A DNA stretch of 63,412 nucleotides, from the NCBI GenBank assembly GCA_030824805.1, contig JAPJRC010000006.1, positions 1-63,412 on the forward strand, in the 5' to 3' direction. The DNA comes from Micavibrio sp. (lineage in GTDB: Bacteria > Pseudomonadota > Alphaproteobacteria > Micavibrionales > Micavibrionaceae). A program made the translations under genes and the position numbers. Under the pieces are notes generated by a model. The model saw only the letters and a list, made by a program, of their open reading frames with translations. It was not told the origin of the DNA and ran no database searches. Shown here one piece after another: positions 33,786-43,428 of this stretch (within the stretch, counting starts at the first letter, position 1; each line of letters opens with the position of its first letter).

Positions 33786-36700
33786 ATGTCCGACACATCC
33801 GCCGTGAAGAAATCCCCCGTGACCGTATCGTCCTCCGTCAAAGTCGTTGAAGAGGCACGCGAAAAACTGGAAAAAGTCCAGGAAGAGATCGCCGCTACGG
33901 CCGCGAACGATAAGAAAGAAGGCGGCAGTATTTCCATCCGCACGGGTTCCGCGCTCAAGACATTGCGCATGACGGCTTCTTCCACGGCGAACGAAAGCAA
34001 ATCTGCGGATGCCGATACCGCGTTCCCGTCCGCACGCCGAAGCGACGCCGCTGTCGATATGTTTGAAATGGACAATGAACCGGTTCTGATGCTCACACCC
34101 TCTAACAAAAAAACATTCCGCCGCAAGCCTCACGTGGCTGTTCTTCAAGCTGTGGCCCTGTTGATGACCGCAATGTGGATCGGCCTGTGCGCGTCTTACG
34201 TGGTCAATAATGTAGGCTTTGACACGCTGGCGACACAGCAGCCGCATTTGCTCGGCGGGTTTATCGCGGGCATGCTGGCACCTGTTGCGCTTATCTGGAT
34301 GCTACTCGCATTCGTTCAGCGCAGCTCGGATATACATATGTACGCGGAAGCGCTGCGCGGTGAATTGCAGGCGATGATCTTCCCGTCGGAAGAGCGCAGC
34401 CAGGTCATCCATAAAGATATCGAGGAACTGGTGCGTCAGGCGGCGGAACTTTCCACCGCTTCGAAAGCCGTTCTGAAATCCATACACAAAGCGCGTATGG
34501 GGCTTCGTGCGGAAATTCAGGGCATGGCCGGCATTTCCAAGAAAACCGAATTCCACATTGACCGCCTGTCGGAGACACTGAACGAGCGTTCGACGAAACT
34601 GCTTTCACTCACGGAAGAAATCGAACAGCGCACATCCGATATCGATGCCAAGACGATGGCCGGCGCGGAAGCTTGGGATCAGGCCGCGCTCACCGTTCTC
34701 GAGCGTGCCGCCGAGATGGAAGCCGCCATGGGCAAGGGCGCGAACAAGCTTCTCGAAGCCGCCGATGCCGCCAAGGACAAGACAGCTGATATCTCGAAAG
34801 GTCTGGAAAGCAGCTATGACGGCCTGAAGCGCGCTGTCGATGAGATCGCCACCAAGCTGGAAAAACTGTCCGGTGATTTCGAAACTCATAAGAAAGACCT
34901 GTCCGGTGCCACCGCGCAGGTGTCCGAAGAGACAGCACGTCTCGGCGAAACGCTGCAAGGCCAGATCAAAGATCTGGAAGCCATGACGGCACGCACCGTT
35001 GAAAGCATGACCGAAGCGGGCAAGACCATTCAGGACAATCGCGAGGCACTCGATCTGGGCGCGCAGAAGCTGGCCGATGAGGCGGAAAACATTGCAACAC
35101 GCCTCGACAGCGGTGTGTCCGTGATCCAGAACGCCGTTGACCATATCTCCACGAAAACGGAAGCTCTGGAAGAGCGCCTGACCAACCGCGCCGATGCTTT
35201 GAAAGAAGTCATCAACGGTATGGATACGAAGGTTGCCGCTATCGAAAATGTGGGTTCGGAAACGGCCCATAAGCTTTCCGAAGCAATGACGGTGGCTCTG
35301 TCCGGTGCGGAAAGCATCAGCGGTGCCGCAAGACGCGCGATTGAATCGCTGTCCCGTGCAACGGATGACGCGCAAAAGCAGGCCGAAAACCTGATCACCA
35401 CGACAAAGTCGAACATCGAGCAACTTAACCAAGCCGGTGCGGGCAACATCGAAAACATCCGCACGATCGTCGAAATGCTGGAAAAATCCCGCGAGCAGAT
35501 TCAGGCGGCTTCCGGTATGGCGGACGAGCAGGTGAACAAGCTGTCGGCCTCTGTCGAAGAGCAGGTTGAAAAGATCAACGTGGCACAGGCAACGCTGACC
35601 GAGCGTATCGAGAATGTGCGCAATGCGTTGACATCGCCGTTGCAGGCCGTCACACGCGCAGTTGCAGATGCCGATGTAAAACATGAAGCTATCGCCACGA
35701 CACTGACCCGCCGCGTGAAAGACCTCACCGATGCCTCCGACAAGGCTACCGAGAATGCGGAGAAAATCCGCGATCTTCTGCGCACACAGGCACAGGATAT
35801 CTCTATCCTTGCAGGCCAGATCGCAGGACATTCCCGTTCGATCTCCGAACATATGAGTCAGCAAAAAGACGATCTGTCGGGCAAAGTTTCCGAAAGCCTG
35901 AGCCAGATCGAATCCGTTCGCGCGGCACTGGAAGACCAGGCCGGACGCCTGATCGGCCTGACGCACACGGCGCAGGAAGATGTGACGCGTCTGAACACGA
36001 TAATCGGCGAAAGCTGTGTCGATCTCTCGCGCAACGCGCAAACGGCGGTGTCCGATCTCACCAATCTGGAAGACCGTCTGTCGGGCCGTATCACGGCGCT
36101 GCGTTCCGAGAGCCAGAGCGCCACATCGGCGATGGAAAGTGTCGCACAATCCCTGCAACGCACGGCGGACGGTATCGAGCCTGTCTACATCCGTGCCGTG
36201 GAGCAGGCAACATCGGCGCAGGAGCGTCTTGAAACATTGCGCACTGACTTCGATGAGACGACGGCAAGCAACCTGTCGCGCCTCAACGAGATTGGCACAA
36301 TCTTCGATGACCGCCTGATCGCCCTGAAACAAGGCGCGGACGAAGCCTCGACGGTTCTGAAATCATCCTCCGACCACTTGCGCGATCGCGTGGATGATAT
36401 CGAAGCGGCCGCTGCGAACGCATCCGACAAGATGCGCACGATCGAGGCAACGCTTGATAACCAGGCGTCCGATATTCACCTCGCAACCGATCAGGCGTTG
36501 CTCAAGATCGAAGCCGTACAAAAGGCGATCAACGAGCAGTTCCACGAGCTTTCGATTTCTGTCGGTCAGGCTGTAGCACAGCTTAAAGACGCGGGCGATG
36601 AGTTCCTGCGCCAGGCCAGCAACGCCGAGACGGTGGCGGAAGAATCTTCTGCCAAGTTCAGCCAGGCCGGTGAAACGGCGCTGTCCGAGGGCCGCAAGCT

Positions 36701-37625
36701 CAAGGAAGCCGGTGAAGAAACCGTGTTGTTCGGCAAAGAGCTGGTCGGCAACGTGCAGAAAGAAGCCGATATCCTCCTCAAGGCGTCGCAAGACACGCTG
36801 ATGGAGATAAAGAAAGCCGGCGACACGTTCGCACTGCGCGCCCGCGAAGTGGCGGAGCAGATGAAAATCTCGCTCAACACGTCGCGCGAATACGGTCTGG
36901 AGCTTACATCCCAAGCCGATGCGCTCGGCGAGGCGGGAACACGCACGGCCGACACGATCAGCCGCGCCGTATCCAGCCTCACGGCCAAACTGGACGATGT
37001 CACGGCTTCCGCCAAGGATGTTACGGGTCAGATCGATCTTTCCCGTGAGCGTCTGGCCGAGGAATCCGAGCGTCTCGTTATCGTATCGACCAAAGCCCTC
37101 AAGGCTTCGGAGGAGGCGTCCAGCACCTTTGCCCGCCACTCGAACACCCTGTTCAAGGCGGCGCAGGATGCACAGAAGCAGGTCGACACAATCCGCGATT
37201 CCGAATGGAAGGCGAAGCGCGATGCGTTTATGTCCTCCGCGAAATTTGTTGTGGAATCCCTGCATTCGCTCTCTGTCGACATCACGCGTATGACCGAAGG
37301 CGGCATCGAAGAGAAGACATGGAAATCGTACCAGAAGGGCGATGTGTGGGCCTTTACCCGCCGCCTCGTCGAAATGGGCGACAAAATGCCGGTCGAGAAA
37401 ATCCGCGACAAATACACGTCGGATTCCGAGTTCCGGAACTATGTCGGCCGCTTCGTCCGCCAGTTCGAGGAAGTCTACGATCAGGCGGTCACAAACGACC
37501 ATGGCGATCTGCTGGGTGCCACGTTCTTCTCGTCCGATGTCGGCAAGCTCTACCAGATGCTCTGCACGACCACGGGCCGCGAGCCCAAGCGCCCAAGAGA
37601 TGCAACGGGACGCAAAGCCGCCTAA
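33786..37625 (+). CDS. giant membrane-anchored coiled-coil protein
   Basis: From the ATG at 33786 the protein has 1279 residues. The N-terminal 115 are charged and cytosolic. Two membrane helices follow (about 117-140, AVLQAVALLMTAMWIGLCAS; about 155-178, GFIAGMLAPVALIWMLLAFV) with a short outside loop. From residue 190 to about 1130 the sequence is a nearly unbroken heptad-rich, apolipoprotein/methyl-acceptor-like coiled coil with many repeats of Ala, Thr, Glu and Lys. The last 120 residues form a globular-looking end (EGGIEEKTWKSYQKGDVWAF, YVGRFVRQFEEVYDQ) that recalls a C-terminal region seen in large alphaproteobacterial unknowns. It may be a scaffold or envelope-spanning tether. No enzymatic motif was found. 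Confidence 0.85.
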   Translation: MSDTSAVKKSPVTVSSSVKVVEEAREKLEKVQEEIAATAANDKKEGGSISIRTGSALKTLRMTASSTANESKSADADTAFPSARRSDAAVDMFEMDNEPVLMLTPSNKKTFRRKPHVAVLQAVALLMTAMWIGLCASYVVNNVGFDTLATQQPHLLGGFIAGMLAPVALIWMLLAFVQRSSDIHMYAEALRGELQAMIFPSEERSQVIHKDIEELVRQAAELSTASKAVLKSIHKARMGLRAEIQGMAGISKKTEFHIDRLSETLNERSTKLLSLTEEIEQRTSDIDAKTMAGAEAWDQAALTVLERAAEMEAAMGKGANKLLEAADAAKDKTADISKGLESSYDGLKRAVDEIATKLEKLSGDFETHKKDLSGATAQVSEETARLGETLQGQIKDLEAMTARTVESMTEAGKTIQDNREALDLGAQKLADEAENIATRLDSGVSVIQNAVDHISTKTEALEERLTNRADALKEVINGMDTKVAAIENVGSETAHKLSEAMTVALSGAESISGAARRAIESLSRATDDAQKQAENLITTTKSNIEQLNQAGAGNIENIRTIVEMLEKSREQIQAASGMADEQVNKLSASVEEQVEKINVAQATLTERIENVRNALTSPLQAVTRAVADADVKHEAIATTLTRRVKDLTDASDKATENAEKIRDLLRTQAQDISILAGQIAGHSRSISEHMSQQKDDLSGKVSESLSQIESVRAALEDQAGRLIGLTHTAQEDVTRLNTIIGESCVDLSRNAQTAVSDLTNLEDRLSGRITALRSESQSATSAMESVAQSLQRTADGIEPVYIRAVEQATSAQERLETLRTDFDETTASNLSRLNEIGTIFDDRLIALKQGADEASTVLKSSSDHLRDRVDDIEAAAANASDKMRTIEATLDNQASDIHLATDQALLKIEAVQKAINEQFHELSISVGQAVAQLKDAGDEFLRQASNAETVAEESSAKFSQAGETALSEGRKLKEAGEETVLFGKELVGNVQKEADILLKASQDTLMEIKKAGDTFALRAREVAEQMKISLNTSREYGLELTSQADALGEAGTRTADTISRAVSSLTAKLDDVTASAKDVTGQIDLSRERLAEESERLVIVSTKALKASEEASSTFARHSNTLFKAAQDAQKQVDTIRDSEWKAKRDAFMSSAKFVVESLHSLSVDITRMTEGGIEEKTWKSYQKGDVWAFTRRLVEMGDKMPVEKIRDKYTSDSEFRNYVGRFVRQFEEVYDQAVTNDHGDLLGATFFSSDVGKLYQMLCTTTGREPKRPRDATGRKAA

Positions 37626-37642
37626 TCCCTATGTTTTACAGA

Positions 37643-37665
37643 GATCCCGCCGGAAGGCGGGATTT
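37643..37665 (+). terminator. terminator after the coiled-coil gene
   Basis: GATCCCGCC and GGCGGGATT around GGAA; only a short T-rich tail (TTTCCTTA) follows. Confidence 0.65.
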
Positions 37666-37753
37666 CCTTATTAACGGGTTGAATATCCTGATCTTTCCCG
37701 CCATAATAGCGCCCTGTAACGGCGTGTACCTTTATCCAAGGCCTTAGACCAAA

Positions 37754-38686
37754 ATGGCAAAAACAAAGTTCTGTGAGGGGATTTCCGATATCTCCGACAG
37801 CTATATGGGTTTTATCATCGATCAATGGGGTGTTCTCCATGACGGTGAAGAGCTGTTTCCGGGCGCGGTCGATTGCCTGAAGGAACTCAAGGAACGCAAA
37901 AAGACCATCCTGATCCTGTCCAATTCCGACGAACGCGCAGAAACGAACAAAGAGCGCCTCAAGAAAATGGGGCTTGGCCCCAGCCTTTACAACGCGATCA
38001 TCACGCCCGCAGAGGTATTGTGGGAAGGTTTTAACGCCCGCAAGGACGGTGCGTTCGAAAAACTAGGCAAGCGCTGCTATGTGTTCGGCCGCCGCGATCA
38101 GGAAGAAGTATACAAAGACAGCGGCATTGAATTCGTCGATGATATCGACAACGCCGATTTTGTTCTGATCCTCGGCATGGATTATCCGCGCCGCACGCTG
38201 ATCGATTACGATCCGATCATCCGCAAAGCCATTCAAAAGCGCCTGAAAGCATACTGCCAGAATCCGGACTCTCTCTCTATGATCGGGGCCGGTCTGCTCA
38301 CGGGGCCGCTGTTGCTGGCCCGCCGTTATGAAGATTCCGGCGGTATCGTCAATTATATCGGCAAGCCGCATAAGCTGATTTTCAATTACTGCATCCAATA
38401 TCTGCAGAAGAAAGATATCTATCCGGCGCAGACGGTCATGCTGGGCGATACTATGGCGCACGACATTATCGGCGCGAACGCTTCGGGCATAGACACATGC
38501 CTGTTCCGTTCAGGCTTGCACGCCGCGAACTTCGCGCATTGTAAGAACCCCAAGGAAATGAACAACGCGCTGAAAAACCTGATGGCGGTTTATAACAACG
38601 TAATGCCGACCTATCTGACCGGCGAACTGCGTTGGGGCAAGGCGCTGCCTGACCGCAAGCACAAGAAGCGCAAACAGCCGTCCTAA
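37754..38686 (+). CDS. HAD-superfamily class IIA hydrolase (TIGR01459-like)
   Basis: The 310-residue protein resembles NagD/4-nitrophenylphosphatase enzymes. It has the nucleophile motif IIDQWGVLHDG (the DxWGVL version seen in an alphaproteobacterial subfamily), motif II in LILSNSDER, the IIA cap around LILGMDYPRR and motif III/IV in GKPHKLIFNY and MLGDTMAHDIIGA. It dephosphorylates a small phosphate ester of unknown identity. Convergent with the patatin gene, overlapping by 4 bases. Confidence 0.88.
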   Translation: MAKTKFCEGISDISDSYMGFIIDQWGVLHDGEELFPGAVDCLKELKERKKTILILSNSDERAETNKERLKKMGLGPSLYNAIITPAEVLWEGFNARKDGAFEKLGKRCYVFGRRDQEEVYKDSGIEFVDDIDNADFVLILGMDYPRRTLIDYDPIIRKAIQKRLKAYCQNPDSLSMIGAGLLTGPLLLARRYEDSGGIVNYIGKPHKLIFNYCIQYLQKKDIYPAQTVMLGDTMAHDIIGANASGIDTCLFRSGLHAANFAHCKNPKEMNNALKNLMAVYNNVMPTYLTGELRWGKALPDRKHKKRKQPS

Positions 38687-39690
38687 TCCGGGATATCGTC
38701 CGGCGGACGATAGCCGGGGCGTTCTGATTTTGGCAGGAAAAGATTTATTCCCGCTTTTATTTCGGGCATTACACGCTCTGCTGCCTCTGCACCCAATCTT
38801 ATCAAATCATCCGCACGTTCGAATTCCAGCATGCCGATCTGGCCTATTTGCGGCTTTATATGCACATCCGGCGGGTCGCCCGCAAGGCGGGATCGTGTGA
38901 GGCGGTCCTGCATAATACCGAGCGCCGAAACCATCACACCAAACAGGGACGGATGAGCCGGTTCGCGCTTGAACAACTTTAGCGACAAAGGGTTTTGCAG
39001 GAACGGTTCCTGCTTGTCCTTTGGGATATCTTCTTCATCGAACAGATCGAAACCTGCAACCGTCTGAAAATTGTTTCCGGGCTTGATGGCTTTACCGATC
39101 ATGTCCGCGTGAAGATCGACCACAATGGTCATACGCGCGCCCTGTGCCTGACAGACGGATATTGGACATGGGTTTACCAAAGCGCCATCGACCAGATTGC
39201 GACCGTTTAATTCCACAGGCGGAAAAACGCCCGGTAGCGCAAACGAAGCGCGCACCGCATCCACCAAAAGGCCGTTGTTGATCCAGACTTCGTGGCCGTT
39301 CGCGAGATCGGCCGCCACAACGGTGAAGGGGTGCGGCAGGTCTTCAATGCGGATATCGCCGAAATTCTGGTGGAGAAGGGCCATAAGCTTGCGCCCGCCG
39401 ATGAGGCCTGCGCTGCGCACGCGCAAATCAAGATAAGAGAGGATTTTAAACCGGTTCAGGGAACGGGCCCAGTCTTCCAGTTCGCCCATGCGACCCGTCA
39501 GATAGGCGGCACCAACAACCGCGCCGATGGAAGTTCCTGCAACAAAGGAAGGGCGAATTCCATATTTTTCGAGCGTCTTGATTACGCCTATATGGGCGAA
39601 TCCGCGGGCCATGCCGCCGCCGAGAGCCAGACCGATTCCACTGGAAAATGCCCGTTTTTCGCCGTTTTTTCCTGTATATCCTGTGTCCAT
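38683..39690 (-). CDS. patatin-like phospholipase (RssA type)
   Basis: From the ATG at 39690 the protein has 335 residues. The patatin motifs are complete: oxyanion hole LALGGGMARGFAHIG, nucleophile GTSIG in VAGTSIGAVVGAAYL and the catalytic Asp in LVDGALVNPCP. It is a serine lipid acyl hydrolase of the bacterial RssA group. There is no signal peptide. Only 39 bases separate it from the divergent MsbA-like gene. Confidence 0.9.
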   Translation of the reverse strand: MDTGYTGKNGEKRAFSSGIGLALGGGMARGFAHIGVIKTLEKYGIRPSFVAGTSIGAVVGAAYLTGRMGELEDWARSLNRFKILSYLDLRVRSAGLIGGRKLMALLHQNFGDIRIEDLPHPFTVVAADLANGHEVWINNGLLVDAVRASFALPGVFPPVELNGRNLVDGALVNPCPISVCQAQGARMTIVVDLHADMIGKAIKPGNNFQTVAGFDLFDEEDIPKDKQEPFLQNPLSLKLFKREPAHPSLFGVMVSALGIMQDRLTRSRLAGDPPDVHIKPQIGQIGMLEFERADDLIRLGAEAAERVMPEIKAGINLFLPKSERPGYRPPDDIPD

Positions 39691-39729
39691 GCTCTTGCGC
39701 GTCCTTCCCGTAAAGTTTATCACAGAAAT

Positions 39730-41505
39730 ATGAAAGAAAGCTTGGACAAACCATTGGCCGCAAAGCACAAAACGCCAACGCTCGTGCTGGTGCGCCGTAT
39801 TCTCAAAAATTATGTTGCAGCGCATTCCAAAAGCGTGGCGCTTGCCAGCTTTTTCATGTTGTTGTCGGCGGGTTTGACCGCGGGTTTCGCCGTGATGATA
39901 GAGCCGGTGATAGACGACGTTCTAACAGCAGGCGAATTGAACCGCGTATGGTTACTGGGCGCTGCGGTTCTGGGTATTTTTATTCTGCGCGGTGTTTCAA
40001 CATACCAGCACACGATTATCATGAACCGCGTGGGCCAGACTATTGTCGGACGCATACAACACGACATGTTTACGCGCTTTCTAAATTTAGATCTGAATTT
40101 CTTTCACGCCAACCCGACGGGTTCACTGATTTCACGTATGACCAGCGACGTCAACGTTATGCGCGGCGCCGTGACGGACGGCATAACGGGTATGGGCAAA
40201 AATTTGCTAACGCTCGTATTCCTTGTCGGTGTGATGTTCTATCAGGATTGGCTGCTTTCACTGCTGACCTTTATCATCTTTCCGCTAACGGCGGCCTTTG
40301 TCGCATGGGTTGGCCGCCGTCTGCGCAAGATGTCCGGCCGTATTCAGGAAGACACCGCAAAGCTATCGGATATGCTTTCACAGATTTTTCTCGGCATACG
40401 CCTCGTGAAGGCATATGGCATGGAAGCGCATGAAAGCGAACGCACGGAAAAGGCCATTTTCAAGGTGCGCGATCTCACGATTAAATCCGTGCGCGTGAAC
40501 AACCTCGTGACCCCAGTGAATGAAACTCTCGTTGGCATCGTGGTATTCGCGATTATCGTCTATGGCGGCTATCAGGTGGCGGCAGGCCACAGCACAGCCG
40601 GACAATTGTTGTCCTTTATCACGGCGTTTTCTATGTCATACGAACCCATGAAGCGTCTGGCAAAATTGAATAGCTCGTTCCAGATGGGGCTCGGCGCTGC
40701 CGATCGTGTGTTTGACATGATGGACCAACGGCCAGTGGTGCAGGAGATCATCGACGCCAAGCAGCCTGTATACTCACAACCGGACATCACATTCGAAGCC
40801 GTTGAGTACCAATACGAAGAAGAAGGCAAAAAGGCGCTGAACAGCGTATCTTTCAATATTCAGGGTGGTACGGTGACGGCGCTTGTCGGTCCTTCCGGCT
40901 CCGGCAAAACCACGATCATGAATATGATACCGCGTTTCTTTGATGCACAAGCCGGACGCATTCTTATCGACCATGACGATATACGCTCTCTCTCGCTTGC
41001 TTCCTTGCGGCAGAACATCGCGCTCGTTTCGCAAGATATCACGATCTTTGACGATACGGTTTGGGGCAACATCGGTTATGGACGCAAGGGCGCCTATCAG
41101 GATGAAATCATCAAGGCTGCTATCGCCGCGGAAGCCGATGACTTTATCCGCCGTCTGCCGCAGGGTTACGACACGAGGCTCGGCGAGGAGGGATTGAAAC
41201 TCTCCGGTGGCCAGCGTCAGCGTATCGCCATTGCGCGTGCCATCCTCCGCAACGCGCCGATCCTGTTGCTGGATGAGGCCACCAGCGCTTTGGACAACGA
41301 GGCGGAACGCGCCATTCAGGCAACGCTGTCTGAATTGCAAAAAGGGCGCACAACCCTCGTCATCGCGCACAGGCTTTCAACCGTGCAGAATGCCGATCAA
41401 ATTTTGGTCCTGGAAGACGGTAAAATTGTCGAGCGCGGACGTCATAACGATCTACTGGACCGTGGCGGCGTTTACGCGCGTATTTACGGAGCCGGCTTGC
41501 GATGA
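39730..41505 (+). CDS. MsbA-like ABC exporter (fused permease and ATPase)
   Basis: The 591-residue half-transporter starts at the ATG at 39730. Six membrane helices occupy about residues 35-320 and the nucleotide-binding domain has Walker A VGPSGSGKTTIMN (about 386), signature LSGGQRQRIAIARAI and Walker B ILLLDEATSALD, with the switch His in VIAHRLSTVQ. It dimerises and probably flips lipid A or another lipid. Translation is coupled to the following hydrolase gene (ATGA overlap). Confidence 0.93.
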   Translation: MKESLDKPLAAKHKTPTLVLVRRILKNYVAAHSKSVALASFFMLLSAGLTAGFAVMIEPVIDDVLTAGELNRVWLLGAAVLGIFILRGVSTYQHTIIMNRVGQTIVGRIQHDMFTRFLNLDLNFFHANPTGSLISRMTSDVNVMRGAVTDGITGMGKNLLTLVFLVGVMFYQDWLLSLLTFIIFPLTAAFVAWVGRRLRKMSGRIQEDTAKLSDMLSQIFLGIRLVKAYGMEAHESERTEKAIFKVRDLTIKSVRVNNLVTPVNETLVGIVVFAIIVYGGYQVAAGHSTAGQLLSFITAFSMSYEPMKRLAKLNSSFQMGLGAADRVFDMMDQRPVVQEIIDAKQPVYSQPDITFEAVEYQYEEEGKKALNSVSFNIQGGTVTALVGPSGSGKTTIMNMIPRFFDAQAGRILIDHDDIRSLSLASLRQNIALVSQDITIFDDTVWGNIGYGRKGAYQDEIIKAAIAAEADDFIRRLPQGYDTRLGEEGLKLSGGQRQRIAIARAILRNAPILLLDEATSALDNEAERAIQATLSELQKGRTTLVIAHRLSTVQNADQILVLEDGKIVERGRHNDLLDRGGVYARIYGAGLR

Positions 41506-42305
41506 AGAAAACCATGGCAATACTCGGATCTGTTATTTTTATTTATGCGCTGGTGCTCGGGTTGGTTTATTTGAACCAGCGCAATATGATTTATTTCCGC
41601 CATGCAGACCGTCCTTCATTGGCAGAATTGCAAATCAAGGATGTGCAGGAAATTTCGGTTAAGACCGAAGACGGATTGACGCTCAATGCATGGTACAAGC
41701 CCGCCAAAACGCCAATGATGCCGACCATCATCCGCTTTCACGGTAACGCAAGCAACGTTCAGTGGAATATGGAAGCAATGATACCTTACATAGAACGCGG
41801 CTATGGCGCACTTAGCGCCGAATATCGCGGCTATTCGGGCAATCCGGGTGCGCCAACAGAAGAGGGGCTTTACAAAGACGCGCATGCCTATATGCAGTGG
41901 CTGCAGTCCCAAGGCATTCTCACCAACAATATCATCGTCTATGGAGAGTCGGTCGGCACGGGTCCTGCCGTGCAAATGGCCGTGGATTATCCGGGCCTGA
42001 ACAGATTGATCCTGCAAACACCTTTTACCAGTTTGACCGATACGGCCGCGGCGCATTATCCGTTCTTTCCCGTGCGGCTGTTGATGAAAGACCGCTATGA
42101 TAATCTTTCAAAAATCAAAACCATTAAAACGCCTTTGATTATTGTCCATGGCACGAAAGATTCCATTGTCCCGTATGCGCAGGGCAAAGCCTTGTTCGAT
42201 GCCGCACCGGAACCAAAATCCCTTATTACCATCCAGGGCGGCGATCACAATGATCTTGGCAGTTATAATGTTTCAGAAAAAATTCTAAGCGCACTTTCGG
42301 AATAG
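41502..42305 (+). CDS. membrane-anchored alpha/beta hydrolase (BEM46/ABHD-like)
   Basis: The 267-residue protein has an N-terminal membrane helix (AILGSVIFIYALVLGLVYL) and an alpha/beta hydrolase fold with Ser150 in YGESVGTG, Asp220 in HGTKDSIVP and His249 in GGDHND, giving a complete triad. HGNASN at 80-85 provides the oxyanion loop. It overlaps the exporter gene by four bases; an acyl-ester lipid substrate is plausible from that context but unproved. Confidence 0.9.
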   Translation: MKKTMAILGSVIFIYALVLGLVYLNQRNMIYFRHADRPSLAELQIKDVQEISVKTEDGLTLNAWYKPAKTPMMPTIIRFHGNASNVQWNMEAMIPYIERGYGALSAEYRGYSGNPGAPTEEGLYKDAHAYMQWLQSQGILTNNIIVYGESVGTGPAVQMAVDYPGLNRLILQTPFTSLTDTAAAHYPFFPVRLLMKDRYDNLSKIKTIKTPLIIVHGTKDSIVPYAQGKALFDAAPEPKSLITIQGGDHNDLGSYNVSEKILSALSE

Positions 42306-42312
42306 GATGATC

Positions 42313-42771
42313 ATGAAAATTGTTCTGGCTTTCTTCTTGTTTCTCGTTCTGTTTCCAAACGCAGGCTCGGCACAGAATGCCGACCCTCTCAAGCAAATCA
42401 CAATCGTTTCCCGCGACGGAAAGCAGCATCTGTTCCATGTTGAGCTTGCCCTGACGCCACAGCAGCAAGCGAAGGGCCTTATGGGGCGCACGTCGATGCC
42501 GGAAGATGCCGGCATGCTTTTCTATTTCTCGAGCGAAGACGAGCGTTCATTCTGGATGAAGAACACGCTGATACCGCTCGATATGCTTTTCATCAACAAG
42601 AAGGGCGCAATCATCAACGTGCATGACAGCGCGAAACCTAACGACCAAACCTCCGTGAAATCGGGCGGCCCTGCCATCGCCGTTGTCGAGTTGAATGGCG
42701 GTACGGCAAAGAAGCTCGGCATCGTCAAAGGCGATGTTGTGAAGCACGTATTTTTTGGGAATGCCCGTTGA
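42313..42771 (+). CDS. DUF192 family exported protein
   Basis: The protein of 152 residues has a signal peptide (KIVLAFFLFLVLFPNAGSAQ) followed by the DUF192 fold with LTPQQQAKGLMGRTSMPEDA and FWMKNTLIPLDMLFI. The ATG at 42313 sits 5 bases after AGGA; 42307 is the alternative. It is 7 bases after the hydrolase gene and is the last gene of the exporter transcript. The family has no agreed function. Confidence 0.9.
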   Translation: MKIVLAFFLFLVLFPNAGSAQNADPLKQITIVSRDGKQHLFHVELALTPQQQAKGLMGRTSMPEDAGMLFYFSSEDERSFWMKNTLIPLDMLFINKKGAIINVHDSAKPNDQTSVKSGGPAIAVVELNGGTAKKLGIVKGDVVKHVFFGNAR

Positions 42772-42778
42772 GGGAAGA

Positions 42779-42855
42779 TGGTCGGGGCGGAGAGATTCGA
42801 ACTCCCGGCCCTCTGCTCCCAAAGCAGATGCGCTACCAGACTGCGCTACGCCCCG
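42779..42855 (-). tRNA. tRNA-Pro (anticodon TGG)
   Basis: 77 bases with a perfect acceptor stem (CGGGGCG/CGCCCCG), discriminator A and an encoded CCA. The anticodon stem TCTGC/GCAGA encloses TTTGGGA, giving TGG. The T-loop is TTCGAAT. It lies 7 bases after the DUF192 gene on the other strand. Confidence 0.97.
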
Positions 42856-42954
42856 ACGTGGGAAGTCTTACACTATCAAAAGCCGCGGGGGCAAGGGTAT
42901 TTCCTGAAAAATTAAGCTGGATTGGTATAAATTTCCTTTTATAATCGGGCCATT

Positions 42955-43263
42955 ATGAACGTACGTATTTACAAACCATCCAAGAACACCATGCAATCCG
43001 GCCTTGCGAAGACAAAAGACTGGATTCTGGAGTATGAAGCCAGCAGCCGCCGCGGTCCTGAGCCGCTCATGGGCTGGACCGCGTCCGGTGACACGGATAA
43101 CCAGGTCAAACTGCGCTTTCCTACGCAGGAGCAGGCCATAGCTTATGCGCAAGAGCAGGGATGGACATTCACCTTGGCCCCCGCGCACGAGCGCATTGTG
43201 AAACCGCGCAATTACGTCGATAATTTCCGCTACATTCCACCCAAGGAAGATGCTACTAAGTAG
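42955..43263 (+). CDS. NADH dehydrogenase complex I accessory subunit, NDUFS4-type
   Basis: The 102-residue protein matches the ETC complex I 18-kDa/NDUFS4 family: N-terminal VRIYKPSKNTMQSGLAKTKD, WILEYE, GPEPLMGWTASGD, QVKLRFPTQEQAIAYAQEQG and RKNYxDNFRY-like NYVDNFRY at the end. This accessory subunit is confined to alphaproteobacteria and mitochondria, which supports the taxonomic call. It stands alone between two tRNA genes. Confidence 0.95.
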   Translation: MNVRIYKPSKNTMQSGLAKTKDWILEYEASSRRGPEPLMGWTASGDTDNQVKLRFPTQEQAIAYAQEQGWTFTLAPAHERIVKPRNYVDNFRYIPPKEDATK

Positions 43264-43279
43264 GGGATTTTTACCCTAT

Positions 43280-43356
<77 letters not shown>

Positions 43357-43394
43357 TCCTCTTTCCATACCTAAATACAATAAGATCTGCGCGC

Positions 43395-43428
43395 AAAAAA
43401 AGGTCCGGAGAACCGAGGCTCTCCGGAC
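43395..43428 (-). terminator. strong minus-strand terminator
   Basis: On the minus strand GTCCGGAGA and TCTCCGGAC form a 9-bp stem with an 8-base loop, then CTTTTTTT. It lies 334 bases beyond the sulfurtransferase stop, too far for an ordinary 3' end, so it may serve an unannotated RNA or a long 3' untranslated region. Confidence 0.8.

Noticed and set aside
34605..36332. 575-codon minus-strand frame opposite the coiled-coil gene
   Set aside because: Compositional shadow of a repetitive gene; no ribosome site or motif.
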